Assembly (NCBI GenBank): GCA_017940385.1
Contig: JAGAYS010000066.1
Span: forward strand, 1 to 53,901
From: Ruminobacter sp.
Lineage (GTDB): Bacteria; Pseudomonadota; Gammaproteobacteria; Enterobacterales; Succinivibrionaceae
Length of the DNA stretch: 53,901 nt
Direction of reading: 5' to 3'
Part shown: in pieces, positions 8,677 to 17,883 of the stretch
How the letters are laid out: each line of letters opens with the position of its first letter
How positions within the stretch are numbered: position 1 is the first letter of the stretch
The notes under the pieces: model-generated
The model's database searches: none
Told to the model about the DNA's origin: nothing
The model's input: the letters and a program-made list of their open reading frames with translations, nothing else
Program-made: the position numbers and the translations under genes

Positions 8677-10806
8677 ATGAAGGACAAATTTGAAAAAATT
8701 GATTCAATACCTGTCGGGGCTGAATTGTGTACTGGTTGTTCAGCTTGTGCCTCCATATGTCCAACAGGTGCTATCAAGATGTCTGTTGATCGTGAAGGTT
8801 TTTATGCTCCTGTATTTAATAAAGAGCTTTGCACTAACTGTAAACTATGCACAAAAGTTTGCCCTATCAAGGAATGCCATTTTAATAATGCTGCAGATAC
8901 AGCGTATGCCGTTATGATTAAAGACGAAAAAATTCGCCTGTCCTGTTCATCTGGTGGGGTTGCTTATGCATTGTCAAAATACGTAATTGACAATGATGGA
9001 TATGTATGTGGCTGTATTAATCAAAATTTTGAAACATTCCATGAGATTATAAGTAAAGATAATTTGTACCTTTTCGATAAACTTAAAGGAAGTAAATATG
9101 TTCAATCAGATATTCGAGATGTTTTTAAGCGCATAAAAATATTACTTAGGGATAAAAAACTAGTTCTTTTCATAGGAACTGGATGTCAGGTCGCAGGGTT
9201 AAAGAATTATCTGATCAAACCTTATGCCAATTTAATTACAGTAGATTTTATTTGCCATGGAGTTCCTTCTCCTAAGGTTTTAACGGACTATTGTGATATG
9301 TTAAAGCAGAAGTATTATTCTGCCACGACGTATTCTACTAGAGATAAAGTTGATGGTTGGCAGGGGCATCATGAATTTAATCTTTTTGATGACAATGGAG
9401 AGAACATATTTAGAGAAAATGGAAAATTCAACCTTTACATACGTAGTTTTCTAGCTAATTACATAAATAGAAAAAGTTGTAGCCGCTGTAAATTTGCACA
9501 AGTTCAAAGAGTATCCGATATTACAGTTGGAGATTTTTGGAAAATTAGAAAATACAATAAGAAATTTGATGATAAAAAAGGAACGTCTCTTGTTCTTTGC
9601 AACTCAGAGGCTGGCCAAAAAATTTTGGATAAAACACAAGATTACTACACTTTATGTGAACCTGTTCCTATCGATTTTGCTAAAGAAGTTCAGCCTCATT
9701 TATCACATCCAGCCAAGGAAAATATTAATAGACAAACAGTGTTTAAACTTATGGATGACAATAGTGACTATATAGCATATTTAAACAGAAAAATTGTAAA
9801 AGTTGGTTTATTAAGTTTTCATTTCGCTAATGATTATGGTTCTGTTTTAATAACTTACGCACTACAGAATATTGTAAAAAAATTGGGTTTTGTTCCTGAG
9901 ATTATAAATTTCATCGGAAAAGAAGTACCAGTCAAGCCAAATTTCGTATCATTCAGAGATAATTTTTTGAAACTCTCACCTTTAGCAGAAGATTATGATT
10001 CTCTTTGCAAATTACAAAGGTACTATCAAAAAATTATTGTTGGATCAAATCAAGTTTGGAGATTTTTTGATCAGAATGTCTATATGTTAAAATTTGCTTC
10101 AGGTATAAAAAGTTTAATTTCATATGCTGCATCATTTGGAAAGGTTTCATACTCAGCAACTGATACAGAATCAGCCAAACATTTGTTATCCAGATTCAGT
10201 TCTATTTCTGTAAGAGAACAAACAGGAGTAAATATTTGCCAAAATCAGTTTGGTTTGCCTGCTTTAAGAGTTTTGGATCCTACACTACTTTTAGACGCAG
10301 ATGATTATCAGAGTATTATTGATTTCTATGCACCACAAAATATTAATCAAGAATACATTGGCTACAGTTTATCTAAAAAAAATAAGGAACAAAATAGCGA
10401 TATTCTTTCCAATAATCAAAATTTTGGTAATAAGTTTTTGATAAAGGACATTACGCGTAGTCTTGGTAATGATAAAGATTCCAATGTCGGAGAATGGCTT
10501 AATTGTATTAAGAATTCTAAATGTGTCATAACAGACTCTTATCACGCTATTATTTTCTCAATAATATTCAAAAGAAATTTTATATGTTTATTACCTTCAG
10601 AAAATAAATCAGGACCTGTTTTTTCATTGTTATCTTTATTTAACTTAACTGACAGAATAGTAAAAACATTAAATGATGTTAAGCCAAATTTACTAAACAA
10701 TGCAATCCATTACGATGAACTGTATAAAAAATTGAATATTGAGAAAAAACGTTCTTTAAATTATTTAAAGAATTCGTTGGAAAAAAAAGCGGAAAAATGG
10801 ATTTAA
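8677..10806 (+). CDS. ferredoxin / F420-hydrogenase-beta-like (FrhB) / pyruvyltransferase triple fusion
   Basis: A 709-residue protein with three parts. Residues 18-62 hold two [4Fe-4S] motifs, CTGCSACASICP (Cys 18, 21, 24, 28) and CTNCKLCTKVCP (Cys 52, 55, 58, 62). Residues ~85-345 resemble the FrhB/FdhB N and C domains (SCSSGGVAYALSKY, GTGCQVAGLKNYL, VDFICHGVPSP, SDITVGDFW). Residues ~375-700 are a PF04230 pyruvyltransferase (VGLLSFHFANDYGSV, VGSNQVWRFF, SYAASFG, SVREQTG, VLDPTLLL, ITDSYHAIIFS). FrhB-like and pyruvyltransferase genes are commonly neighbours in polysaccharide clusters; here they are one chain. The redox half may act on a sugar or on the pyruvyl group; its true substrate is unknown. 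Start ATG at 8677 with AAGGA upstream. Confidence 0.87.
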   Translation: MKDKFEKIDSIPVGAELCTGCSACASICPTGAIKMSVDREGFYAPVFNKELCTNCKLCTKVCPIKECHFNNAADTAYAVMIKDEKIRLSCSSGGVAYALSKYVIDNDGYVCGCINQNFETFHEIISKDNLYLFDKLKGSKYVQSDIRDVFKRIKILLRDKKLVLFIGTGCQVAGLKNYLIKPYANLITVDFICHGVPSPKVLTDYCDMLKQKYYSATTYSTRDKVDGWQGHHEFNLFDDNGENIFRENGKFNLYIRSFLANYINRKSCSRCKFAQVQRVSDITVGDFWKIRKYNKKFDDKKGTSLVLCNSEAGQKILDKTQDYYTLCEPVPIDFAKEVQPHLSHPAKENINRQTVFKLMDDNSDYIAYLNRKIVKVGLLSFHFANDYGSVLITYALQNIVKKLGFVPEIINFIGKEVPVKPNFVSFRDNFLKLSPLAEDYDSLCKLQRYYQKIIVGSNQVWRFFDQNVYMLKFASGIKSLISYAASFGKVSYSATDTESAKHLLSRFSSISVREQTGVNICQNQFGLPALRVLDPTLLLDADDYQSIIDFYAPQNINQEYIGYSLSKKNKEQNSDILSNNQNFGNKFLIKDITRSLGNDKDSNVGEWLNCIKNSKCVITDSYHAIIFSIIFKRNFICLLPSENKSGPVFSLLSLFNLTDRIVKTLNDVKPNLLNNAIHYDELYKKLNIEKKRSLNYLKNSLEKKAEKWI

Positions 10807-10877
10807 TTTTAGTACCTAAATACATAGGTACAGATTTGTTAGATATGATTTTAGTCAGTTTCTCAATCTAAGGTAGA

Positions 10878-11003
10878 ATGATAATGGAAAATACTACATA
10901 TATTCGTAGTCATGAATTATGCTATTTAAAAAAAATTCATGTAGGTTTGGTGATGACTCACATCGAAGAATTAGGTAACCCTTATGATCCAAGGCTTTTG
11001 TAA
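10878..11003 (+). CDS. small ORF (41 aa) abutting the acetyltransferase gene
   Basis: ATG at 10878 opens 41 codons ending with TAA at 11001-11003, directly before the ATG of the next gene at 11004. The peptide contains HIEELGNPYDPRLL near its end; I do not recognise the family. It may be a leader peptide coupling translation to the acetyltransferase, or the relic of a longer gene. Neither is shown by the sequence beyond the exact junction. Confidence 0.35.
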   Translation: MIMENTTYIRSHELCYLKKIHVGLVMTHIEELGNPYDPRLL

Positions 11004-12002
11004 ATGAATATTGTATTATCACACAAAATATCAACATTATATAAGCAAGTTAAAATATTACCAAATGTTGATACAGAAATTTCTTCTTCAAACGGCTTTA
11101 AAATTTATTGTAACGATATTGACAAGAAGTTGTTTTTTTATAGCATCTTTGAGAAAGATGGAGAAATACAGCTAAAAGCTATTTTTATCAAGAATATAAT
11201 AACTATAGCTCCGAAAATCGTTTCTTTGATTCAAAAAATGTCATCTGGTCTATCAATGATTTTTTCGCAAAGTAAAAGTTATTTTTCGATTAGTTCAATT
11301 TCTGATAACACTGAAATTGATATTGAATCGATTACTAATTTTATGGCTAAAACTCATGATTACGCCAAAAGAACAGTTCAGATTATCAATCGTTACTATG
11401 CGCCTACTGATTATGATGATATGATGACCAAAAAAGGGCTTAATGTCAAAATCAAGACTGGTTCTAAAATTAATTATGGTTCTTTTGTTATTGGTCGTAA
11501 TAGTATCATTAATGGCAGCATACAATCAAAGTGCGGAAAAGTATTTTTAGGCCAATTTATAGCAGGCGGTTACAATATAGAGTTTATAGCAGGAAATCAT
11601 TTGACTCAATTACCTAACTTGCAAATAATTTTACAGAAAAAAATAGATGGAGGGGCGAGGAAAACATATTTAGATAAAGGATATATTGATATCGGTAATA
11701 ATGTGTGGATTGGGGATAACACAGTTTTCTTAAAAAATGTAACTGTTGGTGATGGTGCTATCATAGGTTCAGGATCCGTTGTTACTCACGACGTTCCTCC
11801 TTTTGCAATAGTTGCAGGTGTGCCAGCTAAGATTATTAAATATCGTTATACAAAGTCTGTGATAGATCAGATGTTAGATATTCAATGGTGGAATTGGAGT
11901 ATGGATAGAATTTTATCAGAGAAAAAGTTCTTTTCGACAGAAATACCTAGCGATACTGACTATGATGTATATTCTTTATTGAGTCAACCATCGGTAATCT
12001 AA
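11004..12002 (+). CDS. hexapeptide-repeat O-acetyltransferase (CatB/XAT-like)
   Basis: A 332-residue acyltransferase expected to move an acetyl group from acetyl-CoA onto a sugar hydroxyl of the polymer. Residues ~155-290 carry left-handed beta-helix repeats: GSFVIGRNSIINGS, then IDIGNNVWIGDNTVFLKNV, VGDGAIIGSGSVVT and the closing IVAGVPAKIIKYRY. The GNH motif with His199 fits the catalytic histidine of the xenobiotic acyltransferase/CatB branch. The tail IQWWNWSMDRI is also typical of that branch. The ~150-residue N-terminal extension is not usual in short CatB-type enzymes and is unrecognised. It is the last plus-strand gene of the left block and is followed by a good terminator. Confidence 0.87.
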   Translation: MNIVLSHKISTLYKQVKILPNVDTEISSSNGFKIYCNDIDKKLFFYSIFEKDGEIQLKAIFIKNIITIAPKIVSLIQKMSSGLSMIFSQSKSYFSISSISDNTEIDIESITNFMAKTHDYAKRTVQIINRYYAPTDYDDMMTKKGLNVKIKTGSKINYGSFVIGRNSIINGSIQSKCGKVFLGQFIAGGYNIEFIAGNHLTQLPNLQIILQKKIDGGARKTYLDKGYIDIGNNVWIGDNTVFLKNVTVGDGAIIGSGSVVTHDVPPFAIVAGVPAKIIKYRYTKSVIDQMLDIQWWNWSMDRILSEKKFFSTEIPSDTDYDVYSLLSQPSVI

Positions 12003-12325
12003 TTAAGTTTTAGATGGTGAGGTGTATGTAAAAATATTTCTATAAATAAAAACATCATGAGACTTTTTAAAGCAGTGACCTTCGGGTAACTGCTTTTGCA
12101 TTATTAAAAATGGTTCTTCACGGAATTGTTGGGAGACATGGAGAAGACAGTTATCTAATCGCCAGAGAAGCGTCTTTCCGAGCGATCAGCCTTTACCGGT
12201 TGTTACGCGAGTAAATATTTGCCCCCCTAAAACGAGTAAAAAGTTGTCCCCTAAAAATGATGGGGCTTCACGGAATTTTTGGGAATATTGATATAGAAGA
12301 AGGAGCGAATATATTCTTTATTGAA
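12003..12325. other. intergenic stretch with insertion-sequence debris
   Basis: Besides the terminator, this 323-base gap holds two near-identical direct repeats, GAGTAAATATTTGCCCCCC (from 12209) and GAGTAAAAAGTTGTCCCC (from 12234), each followed by CTAAAA. Such spaced repeats are found at the ends of IS21-family elements. It also holds two copies of a motif, TTCACGGAATTGTTGGGA (from 12117) and TTCACGGAATTTTTGGGA (from 12267). No transposase gene remains. I see no other gene. Confidence 0.5.
12069..12097 (+). terminator. Rho-independent terminator of the left plus-strand block
   Basis: AAAGCAGT (12069-12076) pairs perfectly with ACTGCTTT (12089-12096). An inner ACC/GGT pair and a TTCG loop complete the stem, and TTTT follows on the plus strand. 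It lies 67 bases after the acetyltransferase stop. Confidence 0.85.
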
Positions 12326-14452
12326 TCAAAGCATTGCCGAAATGTAATCCATCACCCTTTCAGCAACTTTGCCGTCACACTCCTGAACATTAAACTTTCT
12401 GTATTCGAGATACTCCTGAGTCTGAGGAACGGAAAGACTTCTGTAGTAGCCGTTAATAAATTCATCAGCGACAGGTTTATCAACCAGAGGCAAAGGAATG
12501 TCATTAGGGTAATCTATTTCAAATCCGTTTGGTCCTTTCTTATATTCATCAATATCGGTAGCATATAAAAAGATCGGCAATTTTAAAATAAAGGCAAAAT
12601 ACATGCTTGATGAATAATCTGTAACAAAGCAGTCGCCGGCACTTATCAGTTCAACGAAATCAAATGACGTGTCCACTATAAAATGACCGTTCTGAGAATC
12701 GTGCACGCCAGATTCGTCTGTTCCCATATCACGGAAATCTTCCTGAAAAATATGGTGTCTTTTGGTGATTACATAAAGATTATGCTCTTTGAGTTTCTCA
12801 GCCAGTTCATCTATATCAATTCCGAAATTATAGTAATGCCTCTTTCCCCCCATTCGGAAAGTCGGAGCAAAGAAAATGACTTTACCGTCATTAGGAATAC
12901 CGTATTTCTGACGAACCTTTTCTCTTGATGAATTTATAAAATCTTCGTCATACAGTCTGTCAGTCTGAACACATCCCAGACCAATGGCCTTATCCGCATG
13001 GAAATGTTCCTTATAACCTTCCTCACATGCTCTGGATGAACATATGATTGTACCCACGCTGTAATTCTGAGGAGTGAAAACAGTCTTTTTAAGCCACCCT
13101 AACCCATGCCACAGCGTAACATGCCTATCGGCACGGTAATACATGTCCCTGCATAAGCTTACGGAACTGAGTGTCAGTCTGGCAGCCCTGGAATGCATTT
13201 TCAGAATAAGGTTGTTTAATCTGTAATAGTCAACGTATGATCTCTTTACCTGATAATCAACCGAATACTTTTCCGAAATCAGCTCAAAAAATCTGGATTT
13301 ACCGATATCCGGCATTGCCGGATTTTCAACAATGAATATATCGGTCTGATTTTCTTCCACGAGAACAGGAATCATGCGGCATATCATGCCGTATACATCC
13401 TTATACGTTAGTTTGTGGCAGAAATCCAAAGACCTGCAAAATATCTGTTTCCACTTTTCCACCTCAAGCTTATGTATCTCACACAGATAGAGAACATAAC
13501 AGACTGAGGTAAATATCAGTGCTTTCTTCAGGACGTCAATGTTGCAACGGAAAAGATCTCTTACAACCCGATTAAATCTTCCTAAAATAATGTCCGCCCC
13601 ATCACTGCCGTAATTCACGGATTCAAGTTCCTGAATTGTCTCTTTGGCAACGACTGCAATATCCTTTAACGTAATTTCGCATGAAGGTATTTTATTGAAC
13701 AGATACTGTTCTTCATGAACGCAGACCTTTTCCTTTGCAGCATCACTTAAAGTACGGTTCAGAAGCCACAGGTTCTTATTGGTATCGGCATCTTTTAATG
13801 AATCCGTAAGGAAAGAGTTTCTGAACACGACTCCGGAAATCCCCGATAAGGACCAGTCCTGAAAAATACTGCCGGCATGAAGTGATTCACCGGCAACATT
13901 GAAATATTCCGAAGAAACATAAACGTCCCTGCCATCATTTTTGGAAATGACCGCGTCAATTCTGTTTATGAAGGATCTGGCGTTAATCTTATCGGTAAAG
14001 GTATAAAAAACCACGTACTCGGAACGCAGACATTCAACGGCCTTCAGCATCAAGTCCGCATGAGACTGATTGTCTGACACCTCGACAATCACCGCGTTCC
14101 CGTATTTTTTGAACTGATCAATCTTGGACCGAACCAGTTTTGTACAGTCACTGGCATTGGTATATATAAGAGTCCTGTACCCTGCCTTTACAAGGTAATG
14201 CAGGGACTCAAAAAGATTGTCGGAAACATATCTTCCGAAACAGAATGCCGCAAATGCATACTTCTGTTCGTCTTCGTTCTTAAAAAAGTTTTTAAGTTCC
14301 TCCGCCTTGTCCGCGGACAGACACTCACACTTTTCCTTATTGAGAATTACCCTTACGGAAGAATCAATTAATTCCTCAGTAGCATCTTTTGTCTCAGGTG
14401 GTGTATTTGATCTATTAATAACTTTATCAATAAGCGTTTTAATATTAAACAT
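12326..14452 (-). CDS. second CDP-glycerol glycerophosphotransferase family protein
   Basis: A 708-residue protein with a C-terminal PF04464 domain: VTLWHGLGWLKK near residue 443, VIFFAPTFRMGG near 528, the ITKRHH motif near 562 and CFVTDYSSSMYFAF near 611, ending with a KGPNGFEIDY acceptor-type segment. The N-terminal ~250 residues resemble a GT2 fold that has lost recognisable catalytic aspartates. Family members build or decorate glycerol- or ribitol-phosphate polymers from CDP-activated donors. It is not a close copy of the enzyme at 2395, so two different transfer steps are likely. It lies 114 bases downstream of the multi-domain glycosyltransferase in the same orientation, with GGAA before the ATG. 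Confidence 0.85.
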   Translation of the reverse strand: MFNIKTLIDKVINRSNTPPETKDATEELIDSSVRVILNKEKCECLSADKAEELKNFFKNEDEQKYAFAAFCFGRYVSDNLFESLHYLVKAGYRTLIYTNASDCTKLVRSKIDQFKKYGNAVIVEVSDNQSHADLMLKAVECLRSEYVVFYTFTDKINARSFINRIDAVISKNDGRDVYVSSEYFNVAGESLHAGSIFQDWSLSGISGVVFRNSFLTDSLKDADTNKNLWLLNRTLSDAAKEKVCVHEEQYLFNKIPSCEITLKDIAVVAKETIQELESVNYGSDGADIILGRFNRVVRDLFRCNIDVLKKALIFTSVCYVLYLCEIHKLEVEKWKQIFCRSLDFCHKLTYKDVYGMICRMIPVLVEENQTDIFIVENPAMPDIGKSRFFELISEKYSVDYQVKRSYVDYYRLNNLILKMHSRAARLTLSSVSLCRDMYYRADRHVTLWHGLGWLKKTVFTPQNYSVGTIICSSRACEEGYKEHFHADKAIGLGCVQTDRLYDEDFINSSREKVRQKYGIPNDGKVIFFAPTFRMGGKRHYYNFGIDIDELAEKLKEHNLYVITKRHHIFQEDFRDMGTDESGVHDSQNGHFIVDTSFDFVELISAGDCFVTDYSSSMYFAFILKLPIFLYATDIDEYKKGPNGFEIDYPNDIPLPLVDKPVADEFINGYYRSLSVPQTQEYLEYRKFNVQECDGKVAERVMDYISAML

Positions 14453-14566
14453 AATCAGTTCCGCCCGTTACCTTAACGGATAATTCTCTCCTGTAATACA
14501 GGGTTAACGTTCATTTCCTGCAGGATTTTTCGGGAAATTCCTGTCATAAAAAGATTTTTAGTCTTA

Positions 14567-17500
14567 TTAACATTTCCCGAAATACAGCTTAACGGTATTC
14601 AATGCATCAGTGTACCTTTTATTTTTACAAAGGAACAGATAAGCACGCAACAAATCACCCTGTCCGTTGTAATGATCACAGTATACTGAAAGTGTGTTAA
14701 ATACAGCCTTAACTGATTCCTCAGCGTCCTCAGGATTTACGTTACTGAGTTTCTTCAGGACATACTCAGTGGAATACCTGTTGTATTTCTTATCCATGAA
14801 ATCATCCAGAAGACCGGAATCGTTAAGCCAATTAAACTTGGCTTCCTGAATACGCAGAAGTTTTCTGAAATACCCTGATGACACTGTATTGGTTACAGAA
14901 GACTCCACGTCAGCATAGTATACCTGAATGTCTCTGTCGATAAAATGAATTCTCAAATCACTGCACAGAAGCTGCCACGAATACAGGGTATCCTGTCCCA
15001 CGGCCCCCTCAATCTGGTGATGGGAAAAATTCTGCAGGACTTCTCTTCTGATGAGCAGAACGTGCAGTCTTACGGCTAGAAATTTTAGCTCCGGAAGGAT
15101 GTCCTTCATTCCGTGTTCAAAGAAGAAATCTTCATGAACCAGGGATATTCTTTCACGGTTATCAGACCTTCTGACACCGTCGGCGCAGACCAGATGATTA
15201 CCGGCCGAAATGTCATAGTTTCCCGATTCAATATCCGCATAAAGGCAGGCATAACCGTCACTGACGGCCTCATCGTCAGGATCAAGAAATGCCACATATT
15301 TTCCGGAGGCAAGTTCCACGCCCTTGTTACGTGGGCGGGAAGCGCTTCCGCTTCCCCCCACAGGGAATCTGTATAATCTTACGTTTCCGTAATGTCTTAA
15401 GAGATAATCCTCAACGGCCAGAGTGTTAAAGTCCGAACTTCCGTCATCGACAAGAATAACTTCCGTATCATCAAATAACGAACTTCTTAAAAGAGAGGCA
15501 AATGCCTTGCCGTAAAGTAAGTAACCGTTATTATACACGGGGATTATTACGGATATCTTATACTCCGTTTTCTCATAATCAGAGATTCCCTTAATCCTTG
15601 GGGCATCAAGACACTCAGCACCGCACGAAACGTCACGAGCGGTTACGCCATGACCGATTCCATCCTGAATCAGATCTGAGGTCAGCAGATTAAAATGATC
15701 CGCAGCATAGCCGTTATCGGAATTATAAATACCGTTTAATATGTCTGCAGGAGCAAAATCATCAATCCAGAACACGGTATTGTAAAGAGATTTATATGAA
15801 CCGGTATAGGCATGTTCCTTTCCCTGAACAAGTCCCTTCCCGCTCATGTACGAATCTTTGGTTACAAAACTTGCATGGGTATATTTGAAGGCATTTACCA
15901 TGTCTTCAAGATAAAATTCCTCATAAAGGAAATCATCGGAGAACCAGGCAATTACCTTATGCTTTTCCAAAAGCTTCTCCGTCAAATCCGCATATGCTGT
16001 CAGCTGCTTTTGCGGATACGTCTGACGCTCAAAAGATTTTCTTATGCCGTCGGTAATACTCTCGCAGACCACAAGAACCCCGGGAACGGAAACATTCAAA
16101 TCAAAACCAGCCTTTTTCAGCATGCCGGCGAACTGTTCAAATCCCGTGTATTTTGAATACGCGGTTCTGACGTTTACCATTCTGCCCGCATACAGCCGTT
16201 CCTCATCAGTGGCAGTCAAGATCCTTCCGGCCTCCGATGCCTCACCGACCATCCTGACGTTAGGGAAATAATTATTTACCGCTGAGCCGTAATTGGAAAT
16301 AACGGCGGAACCGCATGCTGAAAGCGATACTGTTTTTTGCAGCACGTCTTCACCGGCTGCCGGTGAATCCACCGCAACGCCCCAATTAAAAAGCTTTGGC
16401 ACAGCATACCTTAAGCTGTCCGGAACCTTCGGCGAACAGAATCCGAAAAACTCTTCGGGGAAAGTTCTGCCGTACCTCTTTTCCGGATAATTGGCATCAA
16501 AAATCTTAAGTGACTTACCGGCTCCGGTAACTCCATTCAAAATTGCAGATAACACGTCACTGTGTCTTTTATCCTTTCCATCCCATTCCCCTGCATAGAA
16601 CACGTCATAAGGCGCTGACTTAAGACAGTTCACGGGGTTATAAAGTGCAGGATTAAAAAAAGGCTCCATGCTTAATATCGTAGAGCATCTGCAGTCTTTG
16701 ACGTACCTGCGGATTTCTTCCTTTCTTTGGGATGTAACTACATATCTGCACTTTTGTGCGTACCAGACAAAGTCCTCGTAATCCCCTGACACCTGATAAG
16801 CAGAGATGAAAAACGTAGGAATGTTTCTGGTATTACATTCGTCAATGAGATGCAGCAGCTTTCTGCTTGATTCACCATGCAAACCTAGATTATTCCATCC
16901 TGAATCATTTCCGTCATGGAGAGTTACAAAGAGACAGTCAAACGAATACTTATCGCAGGCTGAAGCCGAATCTTCAGGTGATATTCTTATGACTTCGGAA
17001 AATAAATCCTTAACGGTTAACATGAAGTCATCGTCGCTCACAAGGGCAATCCTTAACGGAATAACGTCATAGTATTTATTCTTCGTTGGATTCGATTCAT
17101 GATTATCCGTTTCCAAATGCTTCCTAAGCCAGCTAACCTGTTCCTCCGTCATTTTGGGAACATCTGACTCAAGCTTTTTCAGGGATGTAAAAGTCGTTAA
17201 ATCATCCGTACCTGAACAGAATGACTCATTCGCTTTCGGTAAAAACTCCATGGATGACTTCATCATGTTAACCGAACGCTCATACATTCTTAATCCCAGC
17301 CACGTGCCTATTTCCTCACTGTTGCCTAAGGCAAATGCCTTCCGAGCAAGTCTTAATGCCTCGTCAGGATCGTTTTCATAGACTTTTTCCGCGAGTGAAA
17401 ACAGCCCCTTAGCCAGAGCCGCATCACTCAGTTTTCGTGAATATAACTTCTGCTCTTCGACGGCAGGAATTATGGATTTTCCGTTTACCGCCTTTTGAGC

Positions 17501-17860
17501 CATAAGGACGTCATAATTTGCGTTAACGTATTCGAGTTTTTCCCTGTCATACTTTGTCTTAAAGCATGAATCCGGAATCTGACTCAGAATACTTTTTGCG
17601 GTAATGAACATTTTAATGTCGCCGAACCTGAATCCGAGCCATTTGAGTTTTTTCTTACTCGGAGCAATAAAAAAAGATTCCTCGGCGATCCTCAGTGAAT
17701 CGTATCTTGCCACATAAAAAGATTTTTTGGCCAGCCAGAACAGATTATCTGCAAGCTTATTCCTGTTTGACGAATCATGACGGATGGAACGCTCTACGGC
17801 ACCAAAGCCCCTTGACAGGTCATATGAAGGTTTAAATTTATTTTTAATTGACGCAAACAC
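14567..17860 (-). CDS. 1097-aa multi-domain glycosyltransferase (helical repeats, CgeB-like, degenerate GT2, GT2)
   Basis: Starts at GTG with GAGAG six bases upstream. Domains by eye: residues 1-210 helical, repeat-like (segments such as PDEALRLARKAFALGN); ~268-590 a CgeB-like glycosyltransferase of the GT-B, DUF3880/group 1 kind (IALVSDDDF, VFYAGEWDGKDKRHS, SACGSAVISNYGSAVNNYFP); ~592-745 a GT2-like segment with VIAWFSDDFLYEEFY but no usual DD motif; ~768-1000 a full GT2 domain (ISVIIPVYNN, VILVDDGSSD, GGSGSASRPRNKG, FLDPDDE). It probably adds two sugars of the repeat unit; the donors are unknown. A paralogue of exactly the same length lies at 50085. It follows the LtaS-like gene by 23 bases, so co-transcription is likely. 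Confidence 0.82.
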   Translation of the reverse strand: MFASIKNKFKPSYDLSRGFGAVERSIRHDSSNRNKLADNLFWLAKKSFYVARYDSLRIAEESFFIAPSKKKLKWLGFRFGDIKMFITAKSILSQIPDSCFKTKYDREKLEYVNANYDVLMAQKAVNGKSIIPAVEEQKLYSRKLSDAALAKGLFSLAEKVYENDPDEALRLARKAFALGNSEEIGTWLGLRMYERSVNMMKSSMEFLPKANESFCSGTDDLTTFTSLKKLESDVPKMTEEQVSWLRKHLETDNHESNPTKNKYYDVIPLRIALVSDDDFMLTVKDLFSEVIRISPEDSASACDKYSFDCLFVTLHDGNDSGWNNLGLHGESSRKLLHLIDECNTRNIPTFFISAYQVSGDYEDFVWYAQKCRYVVTSQRKEEIRRYVKDCRCSTILSMEPFFNPALYNPVNCLKSAPYDVFYAGEWDGKDKRHSDVLSAILNGVTGAGKSLKIFDANYPEKRYGRTFPEEFFGFCSPKVPDSLRYAVPKLFNWGVAVDSPAAGEDVLQKTVSLSACGSAVISNYGSAVNNYFPNVRMVGEASEAGRILTATDEERLYAGRMVNVRTAYSKYTGFEQFAGMLKKAGFDLNVSVPGVLVVCESITDGIRKSFERQTYPQKQLTAYADLTEKLLEKHKVIAWFSDDFLYEEFYLEDMVNAFKYTHASFVTKDSYMSGKGLVQGKEHAYTGSYKSLYNTVFWIDDFAPADILNGIYNSDNGYAADHFNLLTSDLIQDGIGHGVTARDVSCGAECLDAPRIKGISDYEKTEYKISVIIPVYNNGYLLYGKAFASLLRSSLFDDTEVILVDDGSSDFNTLAVEDYLLRHYGNVRLYRFPVGGSGSASRPRNKGVELASGKYVAFLDPDDEAVSDGYACLYADIESGNYDISAGNHLVCADGVRRSDNRERISLVHEDFFFEHGMKDILPELKFLAVRLHVLLIRREVLQNFSHHQIEGAVGQDTLYSWQLLCSDLRIHFIDRDIQVYYADVESSVTNTVSSGYFRKLLRIQEAKFNWLNDSGLLDDFMDKKYNRYSTEYVLKKLSNVNPEDAEESVKAVFNTLSVYCDHYNGQGDLLRAYLFLCKNKRYTDALNTVKLYFGKC

Positions 17861-17883
17861 AATGGACTCTCAAAAACAGAAAT

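Noticed and set aside
12003-12325. CRISPR-like interpretation of the spaced repeats
   Set aside because: Only two repeat copies, no regular spacers and no cas genes; they fit insertion-sequence ends better.
12257-12568. Plus-strand open frame of about 100 codons
   Set aside because: It runs antisense into the end of the TagF-like gene, has no recognisable domain and no good ribosome site; the opposite strand carries clear family motifs.
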